Assembly (NCBI RefSeq): GCF_001949145.1
Contig: NW_019091458.1
Location: 210,857-274,856, forward strand
Reading direction: 5' to 3'
Length of the DNA: 64,000 nucleotides
From: Acanthaster planci
Lineage: Eukaryota > Echinodermata > Asteroidea > Valvatida > Acanthasteridae
The notes beneath the pieces were generated by a model that saw only the letters and a list, made by a program, of their open reading frames with translations, was not told the origin of the DNA and ran no database searches. Below, piece by piece: positions 48,701 to 62,000 of this stretch. The position numbers and the translations under genes were made by a program. Every line of letters starts with the position of its first letter. Within the stretch, counting starts at the first letter, position 1.

Positions 48701-51700
48701 TCCCCCTGTTTCATTTGTATCCACAGTGGCCAGCCCATCCCCAGGGTGAATTACTCCGACGAGGATACCAAAACATGGTAAGTGCAGGGAAGAAGATTTG
48801 GCGGTCAGCTGATATAAATTTTCGGAGGGACTATTCACATGTAACCGTGGTAACGAGATTCGACGTCAGAAAATTACAACAATCCAGGTTCAATTAAACT
48901 TTCACTTGTAAGATTGGAAGCATTACTTAAATGTACAACAGTTTGCAGCTTAGATTTCACGTCCTGGAACTAGCACAACGACAGCAAACCTCAGAGGTCT
49001 CACCGTCTCTCAGAAATGTAAAAGGTTGAATCCAGCATATCATCATTCTTTTGGTTGCAATCGAACGTTGTACAGGGGCGACGTGTACCGCAAAGTCACC
49101 AAGCTGTTTCCGACTCACGCGAGTAAAGAGTGCATCGCAGGGTTGAAAACTCTTGAAGATATTGGACTGTACAGGTGAGCATTAAGAGGGGCAACCTAAG
49201 CAAAACCTTTAAAACATAGCTATCTGAGATGCGATATTTCGCGGTTGTATTGAATATAATTCACATCTGATGTTTCAAATGTAGGCCTATGACATAATTG
49301 ATAGGACGATTGGTATTTCATGGCTGTCGCCTTAGCCTTATATAGTACTGTCCTTTTTGTAAAAGCAAATCATCGTGTGTATTCAACTTTATGTTAAATC
49401 TGTACTCATTTCGTCCTTTTTCAGTCCCGATTTTGTTCCGCAACTTGAAGATGTCTCCAATTTTCTGAAAGGTATTTACTGCTTCCCTTCATTCCTTCCT
49501 GAATTCAACTTCAAAAGTTAGGTGACTCTGCTAGAGGAAATCCCCCTTGCTCATTCTAGGTATATTCGCAAATAGAAATGTTTGCCGACTTTCGTTTACT
49601 GCTGTTGGAATAGAACAATGGCTTTAATTCCATAACTGCAGTAGTCAAAAGTGCAAAACAAAAGTCCTGGAATACGGATTGAAATCTCCACCTGCATGGG
49701 AGGTATGAACAAACTCACCAAGAAAGATTAACTTAGCACAACATTAGTAAAAATCACCATCAATATATTTCTCTTTCACAGAGAAGTCTGGTTTCCAGCT
49801 CCGTCCGGTTGCCGGTCTATTGACAGCTCGTGACTTCCTGGCAAGCCTGGCGTTCCGCACCTTTCAGACTACGCAGTATATACGTCATCATTCATCCCCT
49901 GCGCACACCCCCGAACCGTAAGCATTCAATCTTAGCATGAAATGCCCCCAGAGCAGCCATCTTCGGAATTACGCTGTGTCAAAACTAAACATGATTGTCC
50001 ACATATGCGGCTGCTCCCTTTGTTGCAATACATAACCTAAGTACCAAACATCAGAGATGGCTGATCACAAAGGATAATGGATATGATTCAGATGGCTGCG
50101 GGTGGCTGCTAGACTCAGACATTCTGGTCGAGAAAAGCAGCGAAGTGGTGATGGACACCTTCAGATATTGTAAAAACACACACACAACTATGCATATCCT
50201 CATAACTTCACCACAACGGTTATGCTAACCACTAATAAAATAATTTGTAACAAATTCCAACTAAATTAGCATTATACTTCACAACGCATACCTCTAATTA
50301 TGAGATGCTTTCGCCAAGAATACACAACAAAGGTAACTCCGTTTTAGAATTCCAGTTGCGGCCTAAATCTGCCCTCTGTGTTCTCGGTTATGTTTCTAGA
50401 AGTTTAGAAATCATTGGTCAAAAACTGATCTTTCAATGATTACAGCAGATTATGTTTTCCCTTTTTAATTACATCATTAATAGCGACTGCTGTCATGAAC
50501 TGCTTGGGCATGTACCTATGCTGGCTAGCCCAGAATTCGCCCAGTTCTCTCAGGTAAGGTTAAACGTCGTTGCGGCGTCTGTTGACATTTTTTAAATTTG
50601 TGCTTGTAAAACACACGACAATCTGATCCCCATGGTATTTCCATTTCTTCCATAGTCCTTCTTTTTCCAGTGAATAATATATAACGAGGAAACGGGCTTG
50701 TTGATTCAAAAGACTTCTTTCGCGTTGAAAAGGAGTGGCCATATAGGCAGTAATGATATGCAAGGCCACCGTCATTTGATGTCTATATTGGCGTTAAGAA
50801 CAGCTCGTGAAGTGATGTGGCCTGCAGAAGATTTCGTTGCCAACCTTCATGAATATTTTATAGCCAAAAGCTAAAGTTGAGATCATTTTCTATTTGTTTT
50901 GTAGGAGTTGGGAATGGCATCTCTGGGTGCGTCAGACGAAGACATCGTCAAACTTGCAAGGGTGAGCACGATATTGAACATATCATTTTAAGACTGAATT
51001 TTTAGTTAAAGGTTTTATTGATCCAAATCTCAATAGTTAGTAGATACATAAACTATCGCGGAAACTTGATGGCTAAAGGTATCAGTTGTTGGTACCATCG
51101 CTGAAGGACATCTCAAGAATGAATGGTCTTAGACGAAACTAATGTGCAAATATTATTTGTCAGTTTTGGCACACAGTGCCAAACGCATGTTCTCTCAGGC
51201 GTTTAAATTGTGTTAGTATGGAGGGTCCAGGGCTGCTCTGGAACAAGTTGTTGTTTTTTTAGATGTGCCATCGAGCAAGGACTGTTTTGCAATTTGAGCT
51301 GGATGGAATTTGTCATACTGACTTGAGGTTCCTTCTTTCACAGCTGTACTGGTACACCGTAGAGGTCGGTTTGTGCAAGGAGGAAGGGCAGGTCCGCGTC
51401 TATGGTGCTGCCGTGCTTTCTTCACCGGGGGAGACCATGGTAAGTTTACCGGACGGTAGCAACTGGTCATGGTTGGCTTAAAAACTATCTCGGAGATGAC
51501 AGGAGTATGAACTGGTTCAGAGGCTTCTGCCCAAAAACTCTCTCAGTGTGAGCCTGTTGGTTTTGTTTCTCTCCTGCAGTTCGCCCTTTCGGACAAACCG
51601 GAGCGAGTACCCTTTGAGGCGTTAAGGGTGTCCATGACATCGTTCGATGAGAAGAATTACCAGCCCGTCTTCTTTGTTACAGAGAGCATCGAAGATGCCA

Positions 51701-52174
51701 AACAGAAACTTCGGTATGCCAGTCATAGCGAGTCATGCTGTTCGGACTCTAAGAACGCATGCGCACATCCGACTTAATAAGTTTACTTTGGGATAAAACG
51801 CAGCAAATAAGGATAACCAACTTTAGATGAAAATGCTTCATAACAAAGTTGGAATTTTGTATAATACTTTAAACCAAGAACTTTACTCCTTTTCGTTGGT
51901 ACATATATGTAATTTTCTATGCGTGTGTGTTTATCGTGGATGATGATTTTTTTTCTTAATTTCAAAGTAAACTTAAGAAATTTCACCACAAAATTTCCTT
52001 TTCCGTTACAGATCTTACACTAACACCATGAAGAAACCATTTGATGTCCGCTACGATCCATACACCAAGAAAATCATAACTCTGGATCGTGTGGAGAATG
52101 TGCGGGACACGGTAAGGGAGATGAAAGGTCAGCTCAATACTGTGTCATCGGCCCTGGAAAAGATATCTGCCTAG
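45789..52174 (+). CDS. TH: Tyrosine hydroxylase (tyrosine 3-monooxygenase), complete 14-exon gene
   Basis: Converts L-tyrosine to L-DOPA using Fe(II), tetrahydrobiopterin and O2, the first step of catecholamine synthesis. Exons: 45789-45833, 46443-46610, 46826-47006, 47674-47762, 48329-48396, 48727-48777, 49076-49174, 49425-49471, 49782-49917, 50484-50553, 50905-50961, 51344-51439, 51580-51713, 52012-52174. All GT/AG junctions join in phase, giving 467 aa. An ACT-type regulatory domain (from [14 protein letters not shown]) precedes the catalytic core: [62 protein letters not shown], and a C-terminal tetramerisation helix. Iron ligands are His299, His304 and Glu344, spaced as in rat [13 protein letters not shown] and DVDLDHP favour TH over phenylalanine or tryptophan hydroxylase. 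The position of rat Asp425 is Glu393 here. The N-terminus is short and lacks an RRxS phosphorylation site like Ser40. Candidate poly-A signal at 52837. Confidence 0.95.
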
Positions 52175-52836
52175 CCCAAGCACGTAAACGCCCCCCACCC
52201 CACAGAACGGTACCGGCATCGTCAGATCAACATAACAAATTTGTCGACAGACGCTGGCGGGGTAAGCGGAGGACCAATGGCCCACGACAAAAATTACCTT
52301 CTGTTTTGATCCCACTTCACAAAGTCGGTTTCTAACGATATACTGTTAACTGTTAAGACTGTATAATTAACTGGAAACAGTTCATCTGTTCATTGTCCAG
52401 ATTTTGCGCTCATAATCCCGTGGATGCTGTTGTCAGTGTATTCACATTGTTGTTAAATTCTCCACCGATTGCACTTCTTCAGCCATGGGCCCCTAGGTTA
52501 CGGCACCGAAGTATTGGGCACTAACAAAGCCTATAACTTATAAAACTTATTCGTTGAAACCTTTGGAACTCCGAAACAAGGGGTCGAGGTGGGACACCGT
52601 CGGAAACAATGGTGCGAAGTTGGACTGATGCAGGAGATATTGATGTTTAATTCCATTCCAGAATTTTCCATTTTTCATTGCCATTCTTGCTTGTGTTGCC
52701 ATTTTTTTCAGATGTAAGGACATGCTTTGTTGAACACTATGCTTATATTGTATAATTTAAACTTGAGTTATAATTACCTGATTTAAATACATCATCCTGT
52801 CAAAGGCAAAGCATGCGGTTGATAATTTACCATTAA

Positions 52837-52842
52837 AATAAA
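52837..52842 (+). other. Candidate polyadenylation signal of TH
   Basis: First canonical AATAAA after the TH stop codon, 663 bp downstream. A second lies near 53917. No transcript evidence is available. Confidence 0.4.
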
Positions 52843-54204
52843 TTCTAATTAATATAACATTCTGTTTGAATTAATTCATTCATGTCGGTTACAGTGTAAT
52901 TATAGAAAGACCAAGATAAACATTCTTCCTTTTTCGGGGTATGACGCTTCCGTAATTTTTGTTTTGGTTTTAGTTCTCCGTAATGTAATGATGTAGCCTT
53001 TTGGGTGAGTTACATTTACAGCACACAGAATAATTATCTTTGCAATGGTGAAGGTTTATGGAGAAATACATTATATTTGATATTTAAACTCTTTATGACA
53101 CTAAACGTTCTTTGTTGTAACACCTACGTTTCAACTGCCAAAGGGCTTGAGCAACAAGGGCGGGTATAGTAATCATAAGTCCTCTCAAAGGGCGCACAGA
53201 CAGTTGCTTATAGTCAAGTCGTAGGCAATTGGAGGCACTTGTCGTAGTGTCGTTAACCATTTCTGAGCAGTTAATCCTTATACAATTTTCATGTCAATCT
53301 GTTTACAGCGACAACCTTTATGCGAACTGTATCAAAAAAGTTGAACACTTGTGATCTCTGAACATATTTGTACATGTACTTTATAAACCTATATATATAA
53401 TCAAATTTGCATAATTAAGTTTATTTATAATCGGTGTACCGTATTAAGTTTTTATCTTTTGAGATATAAAATACTGCACATTTATTGTCTTACCATACTC
53501 ACTCGACTCATGTTGTTTACAACATTCTCTGTAATTTAAGGCGTATTTTGTTTCTCTTAAAAATTATAAAGCCTATGTCCGTCATGCACTGTTGAAGTGA
53601 GTACGAACCAGACTTCCATATGAAGACCAAAAAATTCATGGGTGAGACATTTTACATGTATTATGCATTTTACGAAGGCGAGACACTATCATTTTTCATA
53701 GATGTGGTCCACAGCGCGGCGTATAGCCAGGGGTTGACTGTAGGGGGAGAGTGGGGGAGCTGGATGTTGGGGGGGGGGCAAGTCCCAGCATTGTCACAGT
53801 TATGGATGGGTGGGGTTGACTGAGGGGGTGATTTTTTATGGGGGGGGGGGGATGTTCACCTTCCGCGGTGATGCAGCTGGTGGTCCCATGAGCAATTGTT
53901 GGCCACAACTTTCAAAATAAATCAAAGGTTTGATCTTACTGATAAGGACATCGATTCTGTTGTACGTTGAGGTTGAACTTCATTTGTACTGACTTCATGC
54001 TCTAAAAATCTTCATTTAAATATCATGCTATTTTCGGGTTTTCTTGCCCAGAAGTAGCCTAAAAACGCCAATAGCCTTCTTCATGGATTGTGATTATGCC
54101 GCACGGAATGATGTAGTGATAATAAACACGTATTAGCGTGATAGAAATCATGTAACAAATAGTGTCAGTAAATCCCGTGCCATTTTACAACCCAATTGCC
54201 GGAG

Positions 54205-54376
54205 CAGGGGCGGATCCACGATTTTCCAACGGGGGGGGGTTGTGAACTAAAGCAGCAATAGTAAAATGCCCGCGAGTGCGTAGCGCGACTAGTACCTCAT
54301 TTTTTGATTCAAATGACCCCTCTCTCTCCCTTTTTGTCTTCTTTATTTACCCCCCCTGGATCCCCCGCGCTTGCGA
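54205..54376. mobile_element. Remnant of a CAGGGGCGGATCC-type DNA transposon
   Basis: The left end reads CAGGGGCGGATCCACGATTT followed by a G run. The right end reads CCCCCCTGGATCCCCCGCGC, a rough inverted counterpart. Such termini are common in non-autonomous hAT-like repeats of animal genomes. No transposase and no clear 8-bp duplication, so the classification is tentative. Confidence 0.4.
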
Positions 54377-55341
54377 AGGCTTACTGCATCTTTAGTTCGT
54401 TCAAAACAACCCACTAGTGTCATGAAATACACATGTTCATGTTCAGAAAGTTGAATTTTAGTCAATCGAACTTGAAAGTATGTCTTTTAAAAAGTTAATT
54501 GTTTCCAAAATAGAAACAGTGTTTCTAAAAATAGATCAAATAAGAATGAACTGGAAATTTATATCTCGAACCAACAAACATGCTTAATAAAAATAAACTT
54601 AAAAAAATCTATGCTTCATTTTTTTTAAATACATGCTTCATGGCGCTTGTGGCCAGCTTGGAGGGCTAGGGAAGCCGCGGAGACTGGAGGAAAGGCCTAG
54701 AGTGGACTTAGTCATTGCAGCGCGTCTGCATAACAAACGACTAGCCGAAGTCTAAACATCGCTACTTGCATTGCATGAATCACGCGCGCAAGTTGCGCAC
54801 GCATTAGCCCAACAGCATTAATGACGTGGGCGTGGATAAGAAGCTGTAGGAACGGTGTACACGTTTGGAGACAAATCAGTTTTGTGCTTTTTGACACAAC
54901 AATGACAACCGTTACAAGATAATCACTTGAACTTGTGTTTTGGCCTTACAGAGTACAAAAGAGAGCCAGGCTGTTTACTGTGAGTACAAACAAATAATAG
55001 AAATGCAAGTTCCAGTCAAACTCAGTGATGAACGTTAGGCCTTGCCAGCTATAGCTGGGGCCTGACTGCATGAACTGGCAAAGTATGCCTCGTTGCCCAA
55101 ATTCCGGACATTGCAGAGTTCTTCCAACTCCAAATTCAGGCCCAACATTAGGCTGGACATGCCATAATTGGTCATCATGTAGGCCTACATATTCTAGGGC
55201 CTCACGTTGGTGACCGTTGCGTTAGTCGCCAGGCTCTTTGTTAAAACCAATCAGACTTGACAATAATGAATAGGCCTAGGTAGGTGGCGAAATTAGGGAT
55301 CTGAGCTGTTCATATGTTAACAATAACGACCACAGTTAGGC

Positions 55342-55405
55342 CTATTTCGAGAACTCAAAAGTCACTACTCCGTCATATTCCCTGTGACTTTGAGTTCTCG
55401 AAGTA
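55342..55405. repeat. Long near-perfect hairpin upstream of SLC35F5
   Basis: The arm CTATTTCGAGAACTCAAAAG...TCAC pairs with GTGACTTTGAGTTCTCGAAG with one missing base, leaving a loop of about 18 nt. Weaker outer complementarity (GGTAGGTGGC near 55278 with GCCACCTAGGC near 55413) suggests a larger foldback element. Stem length is in the range of miRNA precursors but no other evidence supports that. Confidence 0.65.
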
Positions 55406-56039
55406 GCACTAGCAGCCACCTAGGCTAGACCTGTAAAAAGGGCCCCACGTTAGTCTGAGTAACTTGGACTCAAAGTTGCCTATTTTAAAATTTGGACATA
55501 TTCGGGGTGGCGATCATCATCCATAGGCCTAGCTTCCATAAGCTTTCCATCCTACTAACTAATTTCACTCAAAATAACTCATACCCCAAATCAAAAACTT
55601 CAGAATTCACCTCCAAAATGGTCCTTAATCATGATGAGGTTTACTCACATTTGGGAAGAAAAGAGAAATTTCCCCTTCAAATAGGAAATGCCCTTGTCAT
55701 TGAGCCAAAGTCAGTCATCTTGTTCACGTAGCGATTTAAACTGGAGACAACGTCATAGCATGCTGACCCAGCGGACCATTCACCAAAAGGTCATGCGTGC
55801 CGACATCTGATACCTGTGCGCCACTGTGTCTGGTGTACACTTTCAGTGTGATCACTGCTTGGACTAGCAAATATGCTATGAGACTACTCTGAAAAAATTC
55901 TGCATGTCTTGTATTTTGAATGTACACGGACTCTGTGGAGAGATGTAATACCATGTAGGGCTCCGAACTGGGGGAAATCGCACTTTCATTGTTTTCCTCC
56001 TTTTTGAAATAGACCGCTTCGTCAGGTGCCAGTGAGACA

Positions 56040-59000
56040 ATGAGCATCACCAGTGGCCTGAGTCATTCAAAACGTCTCTTCCTGGGTGTCTTGGTGCTCC
56101 TAACAGTCGACGCCATCTGGGTAGCCTCGTCCGAGCTTACTAGGGTAAGACCAACCCACTACATGAATACTACAAACCCAACCCATATCTGCTCTGTGTA
56201 GGAACAACAGGTGGCGTGTTTAGCAGCACGCTCTTTTGATGGGAGCTCACTGCGTGCATGCGCAGGTTTATGGGTGCTTGGCGCAAGCTGTGCTGAGCAT
56301 GCCCGGCCCATTTTGGTCAGAATGTACAGTAGTACTGCAGTCGAGATCATCGCAAGACTGGACTTGCTACAATGTGTCACAGTTAACAGGGTGATCATTG
56401 ACAAAGGAATACCTTGTTGCGGTTTGTTATAGAATCTTGTGACTTGAATTTAGACTGGAGGTCTTGTGTTGGTCTTGCGATGGTCGAAAGGTGTTTCCCT
56501 GGCTACCTGCCATGCATATTTATTGATGTGGCAGGGACCTAGCCTTGGTCTTTCTGAGGTGACAATGTTGGTTTGCCTGGATCGGTCAATATTGACCTTT
56601 TCTTTATTTACAAACATTGCCCACCACTTTGAATGGATGGCTCAAGCTTGCCTGGCTTACCAGGCTTTGAAGTATTCAAGGTTTCACAGATGTTTACAAA
56701 CTTATCATGGTCCTTGATCTCATGTCATTGATAACATTAATATCAGCAATGGCTTTTTATCTTGGAGAGGTCATCTTCCTGTCCAGTGATATACTGTGGA
56801 TTAGCACATACATGTCGGTAGCTCTTTGAGACGTGTACATGTACCTACATGTATGCTTCATAACTGAACAACCAGTGTGTTGTATGAGATACGTACATGT
56901 ACATCTTCCATAACACTATCTGCCTGCTGTCCGCTTCTCGTATCTGCTTCCTTGTTATATTGCACATGTGCAAAAAAGTAGTAATCTTATAAAGTGACAG
57001 AAATCATTTACCAAAATTACAGCGACTCAAAAAGTTAATTATTCATTAAAGATTTAATGGGTATAGAAATTGTTAACAGGCCAAGAAGCATTGCTCATCT
57101 CTTAAATCTTGCCAAATCTTGGCTGGAGATACTCCTAGATTTGAGAAGCTATTGTATTGATCATATGTTCAATTGTGTGTGTTATTGCAACTGATTTTGT
57201 GTATGTTTTAATCACCAACAATCTGCAGGTTGTACGACGAAATATTTGGATGTTCGATTAAATTGAACGTTGAATATTCAAATAGTGAATTATTCCAATT
57301 GACTCAGCCCGTTTTTACTAGATTTGTCCAGGATTAGCTTTTATCTTGGTTTTATCCCTTTATAAAATGATCAAATGACTGCATGTCCTATACTTTGACC
57401 TTGTTCATGGCAATTCTATTTGGAGGTACCTAGCCTAACTTCCTGTCTGCATATGACACAACTATTGCTCATTTCATATTGCGCATGAAAGCTATTTAAA
57501 GGTGCTCTGTGTTCCTATTAAACTGAATTTTGGGCAGAACAGCCCTGAATCTTGTTCCCCTGTTTGCACAGAAACTGAGCATGTATCAGCATTTTTTTCA
57601 AATCCTTTCACAGTGATAACGTTACAGCAGGATTCAACATTGGTAGAAAGTTGCTTAATATTGTTGCTTTTGTAGCAATCAACTTTTGTGGCGGAATGCA
57701 CTGTGTTGCTTGACATTAGCAATGCTGGCATTTGTCCAGTCCACTACGTATTGCCGCGTAAGTCCATGGTTGCAGGTCGTTGCATTTTCCAGGGCTCTCA
57801 TTTCAGCTGTGTTGCATTCTGTTGCATTTAGCATGCTGCCTAGACGCCCAGTAGGGATTCCCAGCTCAGGGTGAAAGTCTCCTTCCCAGGATCCCTTTGG
57901 AGTCAGATACACATTTTCCAGTTACTGGTTGACTTCGGCTCTGCATACCCTGTCACTAGATTTTGTGAAACTTGGTGTAACCAACCTTGTGGTATCAGTA
58001 AGCTTTAAGCAGTACATTTGTGACACAACTGCTTTGTGTACTTACAGTTGAATTCAGTACAATTTATGTAGCTATGCAGTAGTTAACCCTAACTCCCTAG
58101 GGTGTGTGCAAAATCATATTAAAATTGGAGGATTCAGGGCTGTTCAGGTTAAAATAGTTTTAAGAGGACTGCACAACTTCCATGAAGTGTGTCAAAACTT
58201 GTTGCACACTTTTTGAAACAAATTACAGTAGTGGGTGTTATGCAATGGTGTAAAGTTTATGGAGCTGGTAGCAAGCGAATGGTTTGGTGCAAAGGCCTGT
58301 AACCCACTCTGTTCTCCGTACTCCAGGTGGTTTGGGGAGGATTTTAGAGGTTAAGGCTGTGAGTTCTTGGGCTGCACCTGGGCCGTATGCACAGATTATA
58401 CTTACAGGATTTTGAAGGATTGAGGCAGTGTTTACACCTTCAAGGAATGCATTCAAGGAATGATAGTGGATTTTAGAGCAGTGAGGCTAGGTGTCCAATT
58501 TGTACATGGGGGCAGTTGGAGGATTTTGAAAGATAGAGGAGGCACTGTTGCTAGAAACAGCCTTGGGGGTCAGGGCTGATATGGGACAAGGTTGCTTATG
58601 TTGGAAATCCAGGGAGAATTCACATGTCCAAAATGGGCTTCGAGAGCTACGGCTAGGTCCATTGTCTATGGGTCTCCGCACATTTCCAATGGAGGGAAGA
58701 CCTAGACCTACAGCTCTAGACAACAGATTCAGATGCAGCCTAAGGCAGTTGGGATCGACTGCAGAAAATTCCAATCTTGACTGTCTGATATGTCTGTTCC
58801 TTTCACAGTACATATTCAAGGACAAAGGCTATGACAAGCCGTTCTTCAGCACGTACCTGAAGACGTCCATGTTTATGCTGTATCTGTTGGGTTTCATTTT
58901 CTGGAAACCATGGCAACGGATGTGTTCAGTTTGCATCGGGAAACAGACAACACTTGTAAGTAAAATGCGCCTAACAATCTCATGTTTAGTCACCTGCAAA

Positions 59001-62000
59001 CTCAGACATTGAAGAAGATAAAAAAATTTCAGTTGCATGAATGGCATATTAGCCACGTTGAAGGTAGCCGTAAATCTTTGAAGTACATGAATGTCAGTGG
59101 AAGTGGCTGTTATTTATGCTGCTTTTATGCTGTTGGGCACAAACAATCATTTTTGCCTAAGAAGGCTAAAAAGTAAGATTTAAAATGTTATGAACAAGAA
59201 ATAAAACTTAAGGACCCAGGTCTTCTTGGATAGGGGGTACAACAGAAGTTGTGACTTGACACACACATGTATTCTCGGCCCTATCAAGTAAAATTGAATA
59301 CCTTACTAAAAGAAAGGCCCAACTCCACCATTTGAGCCTAGGAGACTGAAATGATGTCCTTCGAAACTCCTCCCAAAAAATATCCAGTTTTTCTTTTGCA
59401 CTCAAAACAGGTTTTGTTGGAGTTGGGCCCTTCTTTCGATTAGGTGTTCAGTTGAATGAGTTGCTCCTCGTGCATTGTGACAAATGTCTTTTCCCTGTTG
59501 CTGCCAACAGCCGACAGATGTCCAAAGCACCGTACAAAACATACAAGAGGAAAAAGAAGCTTTGTTGGTAAGTGTGAACGAGAAGCAGTTGCTTGTTGCT
59601 TTGCCTTTCCAAAAAAAAAACTTTATAATTTTCTGTTTTAAATGCACTTTAGACTTGTTGCTGTTTTCTGCCACTATGCCAATCATTAGTATTACAGACA
59701 GGAACCAGACCAGTCTGCAACAAATGAACATCTGACCTTATTTTCCTTTTCCTCATTTTCCTTAAAAATCCTCCCGATGTATGAAATGAATCTACCTGAA
59801 AATAAAAACATCCACATGTATGTAAAAGTAAACAGAGGATTTGACTGAAAAAAAAAGAAGAAGAAAGAAACAAAAGGACACCAAAATGACATTGATGAAA
59901 ATGGGTGACTGGTGGCAGAAATCTCTATATTGACATGGGTATTTCCAGAAATTAGGGGTCCAAAAGTATGACACTTTTGTGTCCCTGTTTCATCTGACCT
60001 TTGTTATTTGACATGGAAATAGCACCGGAATTGATTTCAAACTATTTCTAATTGTTTGGCAGGTAATTTGCATTAATTCGTCACTCTTGGAAATTAGAAA
60101 ATGTGTTCTGAACTTACAAAATCGTATGTCAGATGTGACAGGGACACAGAAAAAAAAGGACCCGTAATTTCTGGAATTACCCACACATCAACGAGCCACC
60201 ACCACGATGTGCTACCTCTATGTAATTCAAAACCTTATCACTGATAGGCAATGAGTAATGTACTGTGCCATAATTACATGTATGGATTTAGAAATTGCAT
60301 CGAGCTGCTGTGACTATAGCCAGTAATTTCATTTCTTCAGTGAAATGACAAGGCAAACAGAAATGATTTGCGAAATGAAACCAGTGAAAGATTATGTAGT
60401 GTCATTTGTTGTTTTTCTTCTTTGCAGAGTGACCCCCTGTATGTCCCTGTTAAATTCAGTGACAGTGACAAGGAAAGCACAGACAGCCGTCACAGCAGCA
60501 TCAGTGAGCCGTGCGACTCTCGTTAGTAGCCAAATTTTAGCAAAATGAAACTTTGTATTGAACGTGCACATTTTAATTCAAATTTTGCTGTTCGTTCTAA
60601 CTCCCCTAACGACAATAATTTACACGGGGCTTGAAGCCATGTGGATGGGTTAGGTTACCATGGTAACGCTATCACCAGTCATTTGCCATGGCCTGCACCA
60701 AGACAGAAGGCACTGCCCAACGCAATGCTTTCCACTGTTTCAAGGGCACCATGGGCAAATTTCCAGTGAAACATCGCTGGATTCTTCTTTACAAACAAGC
60801 AGCAATTATGCATTAAATCAGCGGCACATCCTGACACGTACTTGGAACCAAATTGAGTTATTGCGTGAAGTTCTAGTGACTAGGATCTACTGTCCCATTT
60901 TTTAAAATAAATTTAATGAAAAAAGCAGAAAAAAAATTTTTCTAGCAATTTTATGTACACTTTAAAGCAGGTTTGAAGCTTTTCTCTTCACATATTTCAA
61001 GATTTTGTGGTGACATTCTTTCTGATAATGTGATCTGAATTATTTCATTGCATTATTTCACCAGAAGGCACAATGTTAGATTTATGGTGGTACGCTCCTC
61101 TAATTACATATGATGACTGTGTTTGTTGCCTGTTACTTTCCAGCTGTCAAAATCGGCCGTGTGAGATTCAGTAACCTGATGGAAGTAAGGCAGTTGTCTG
61201 GTATGTGGTGAATTCCAGTTAATGATTTAAAAAAGAAAAGAAGAAATTATGATAATTATTATGTTTTTCATGAAAATTTTATTCAGTGCATACCCAAGGA
61301 GATTGCTGCTGTTGATGCCTTTTGAAGCTTAGGAAAGGCTTCCAAAATTAAAATAAGACCTGGGAAAAAATTGGCTTATTGGACATTTCCACTTGGATGA
61401 GATTGTTTGGATGAGCAAGTACAGTAAAACATAAAGATGAAGATGACTTTATAGGCTTTGTGCTCTACTATATGCCTGTTTGGAGCCGAGCGGGAACCAG
61501 TAGCACCATTTTCCCCTTTTGCACATGCTCAGTTGTGTTCTGCTTCCATGACGACACAACATGTTTGTGCACATTCAGTTGAGAATTGATTGTCCATAAC
61601 TTTTCCAGATGGCAGAGGTGGTTGGTCCCTCCTTGGCCATGCAGTGCAGGCCTCTAAATGTCCACTTCCTGGTATTACGGAGAGCGCTAATTTAGTACTC
61701 CCAATGACTGACGGAAATCGGGTCTCTAGTGGGTTTCTCACACGTCACACGCGTCATTTGATAGGGTTGAAATCCATTTACCCTAGTGTTAGTTGTTAGT
61801 TCACTTGGCATCTGTTTCTCTTGTTTTGTCTTGCAGAGTCTCATGGCCAGGATGCCATGCTGTCCAGAATGCCGTACAATGCCGGCCAGCGGAACAGCCT
61901 CATCCCCCAACCATTGGAGGGGGAGAAACTCCCCCTTACGCAGGTCATCAAAATGAGCCTTTCCTTCTGCGTCGTGGTGAGTATTCTCAAGTAACTTTGC

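Larger units (their letters stand above)
52175..56012. other. TH 3' flank and SLC35F5 upstream DNA
   Basis: Contains the TH 3' UTR with the first canonical AATAAA at 52837-52842, G-rich runs at 53736-53855, a hAT-like fragment at 54205-54376 and a long hairpin at 55342-55405. No additional gene was recognised. The SLC35F5 transcription start and any 5' UTR exon should lie here, but I cannot place them. Confidence 0.5.
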
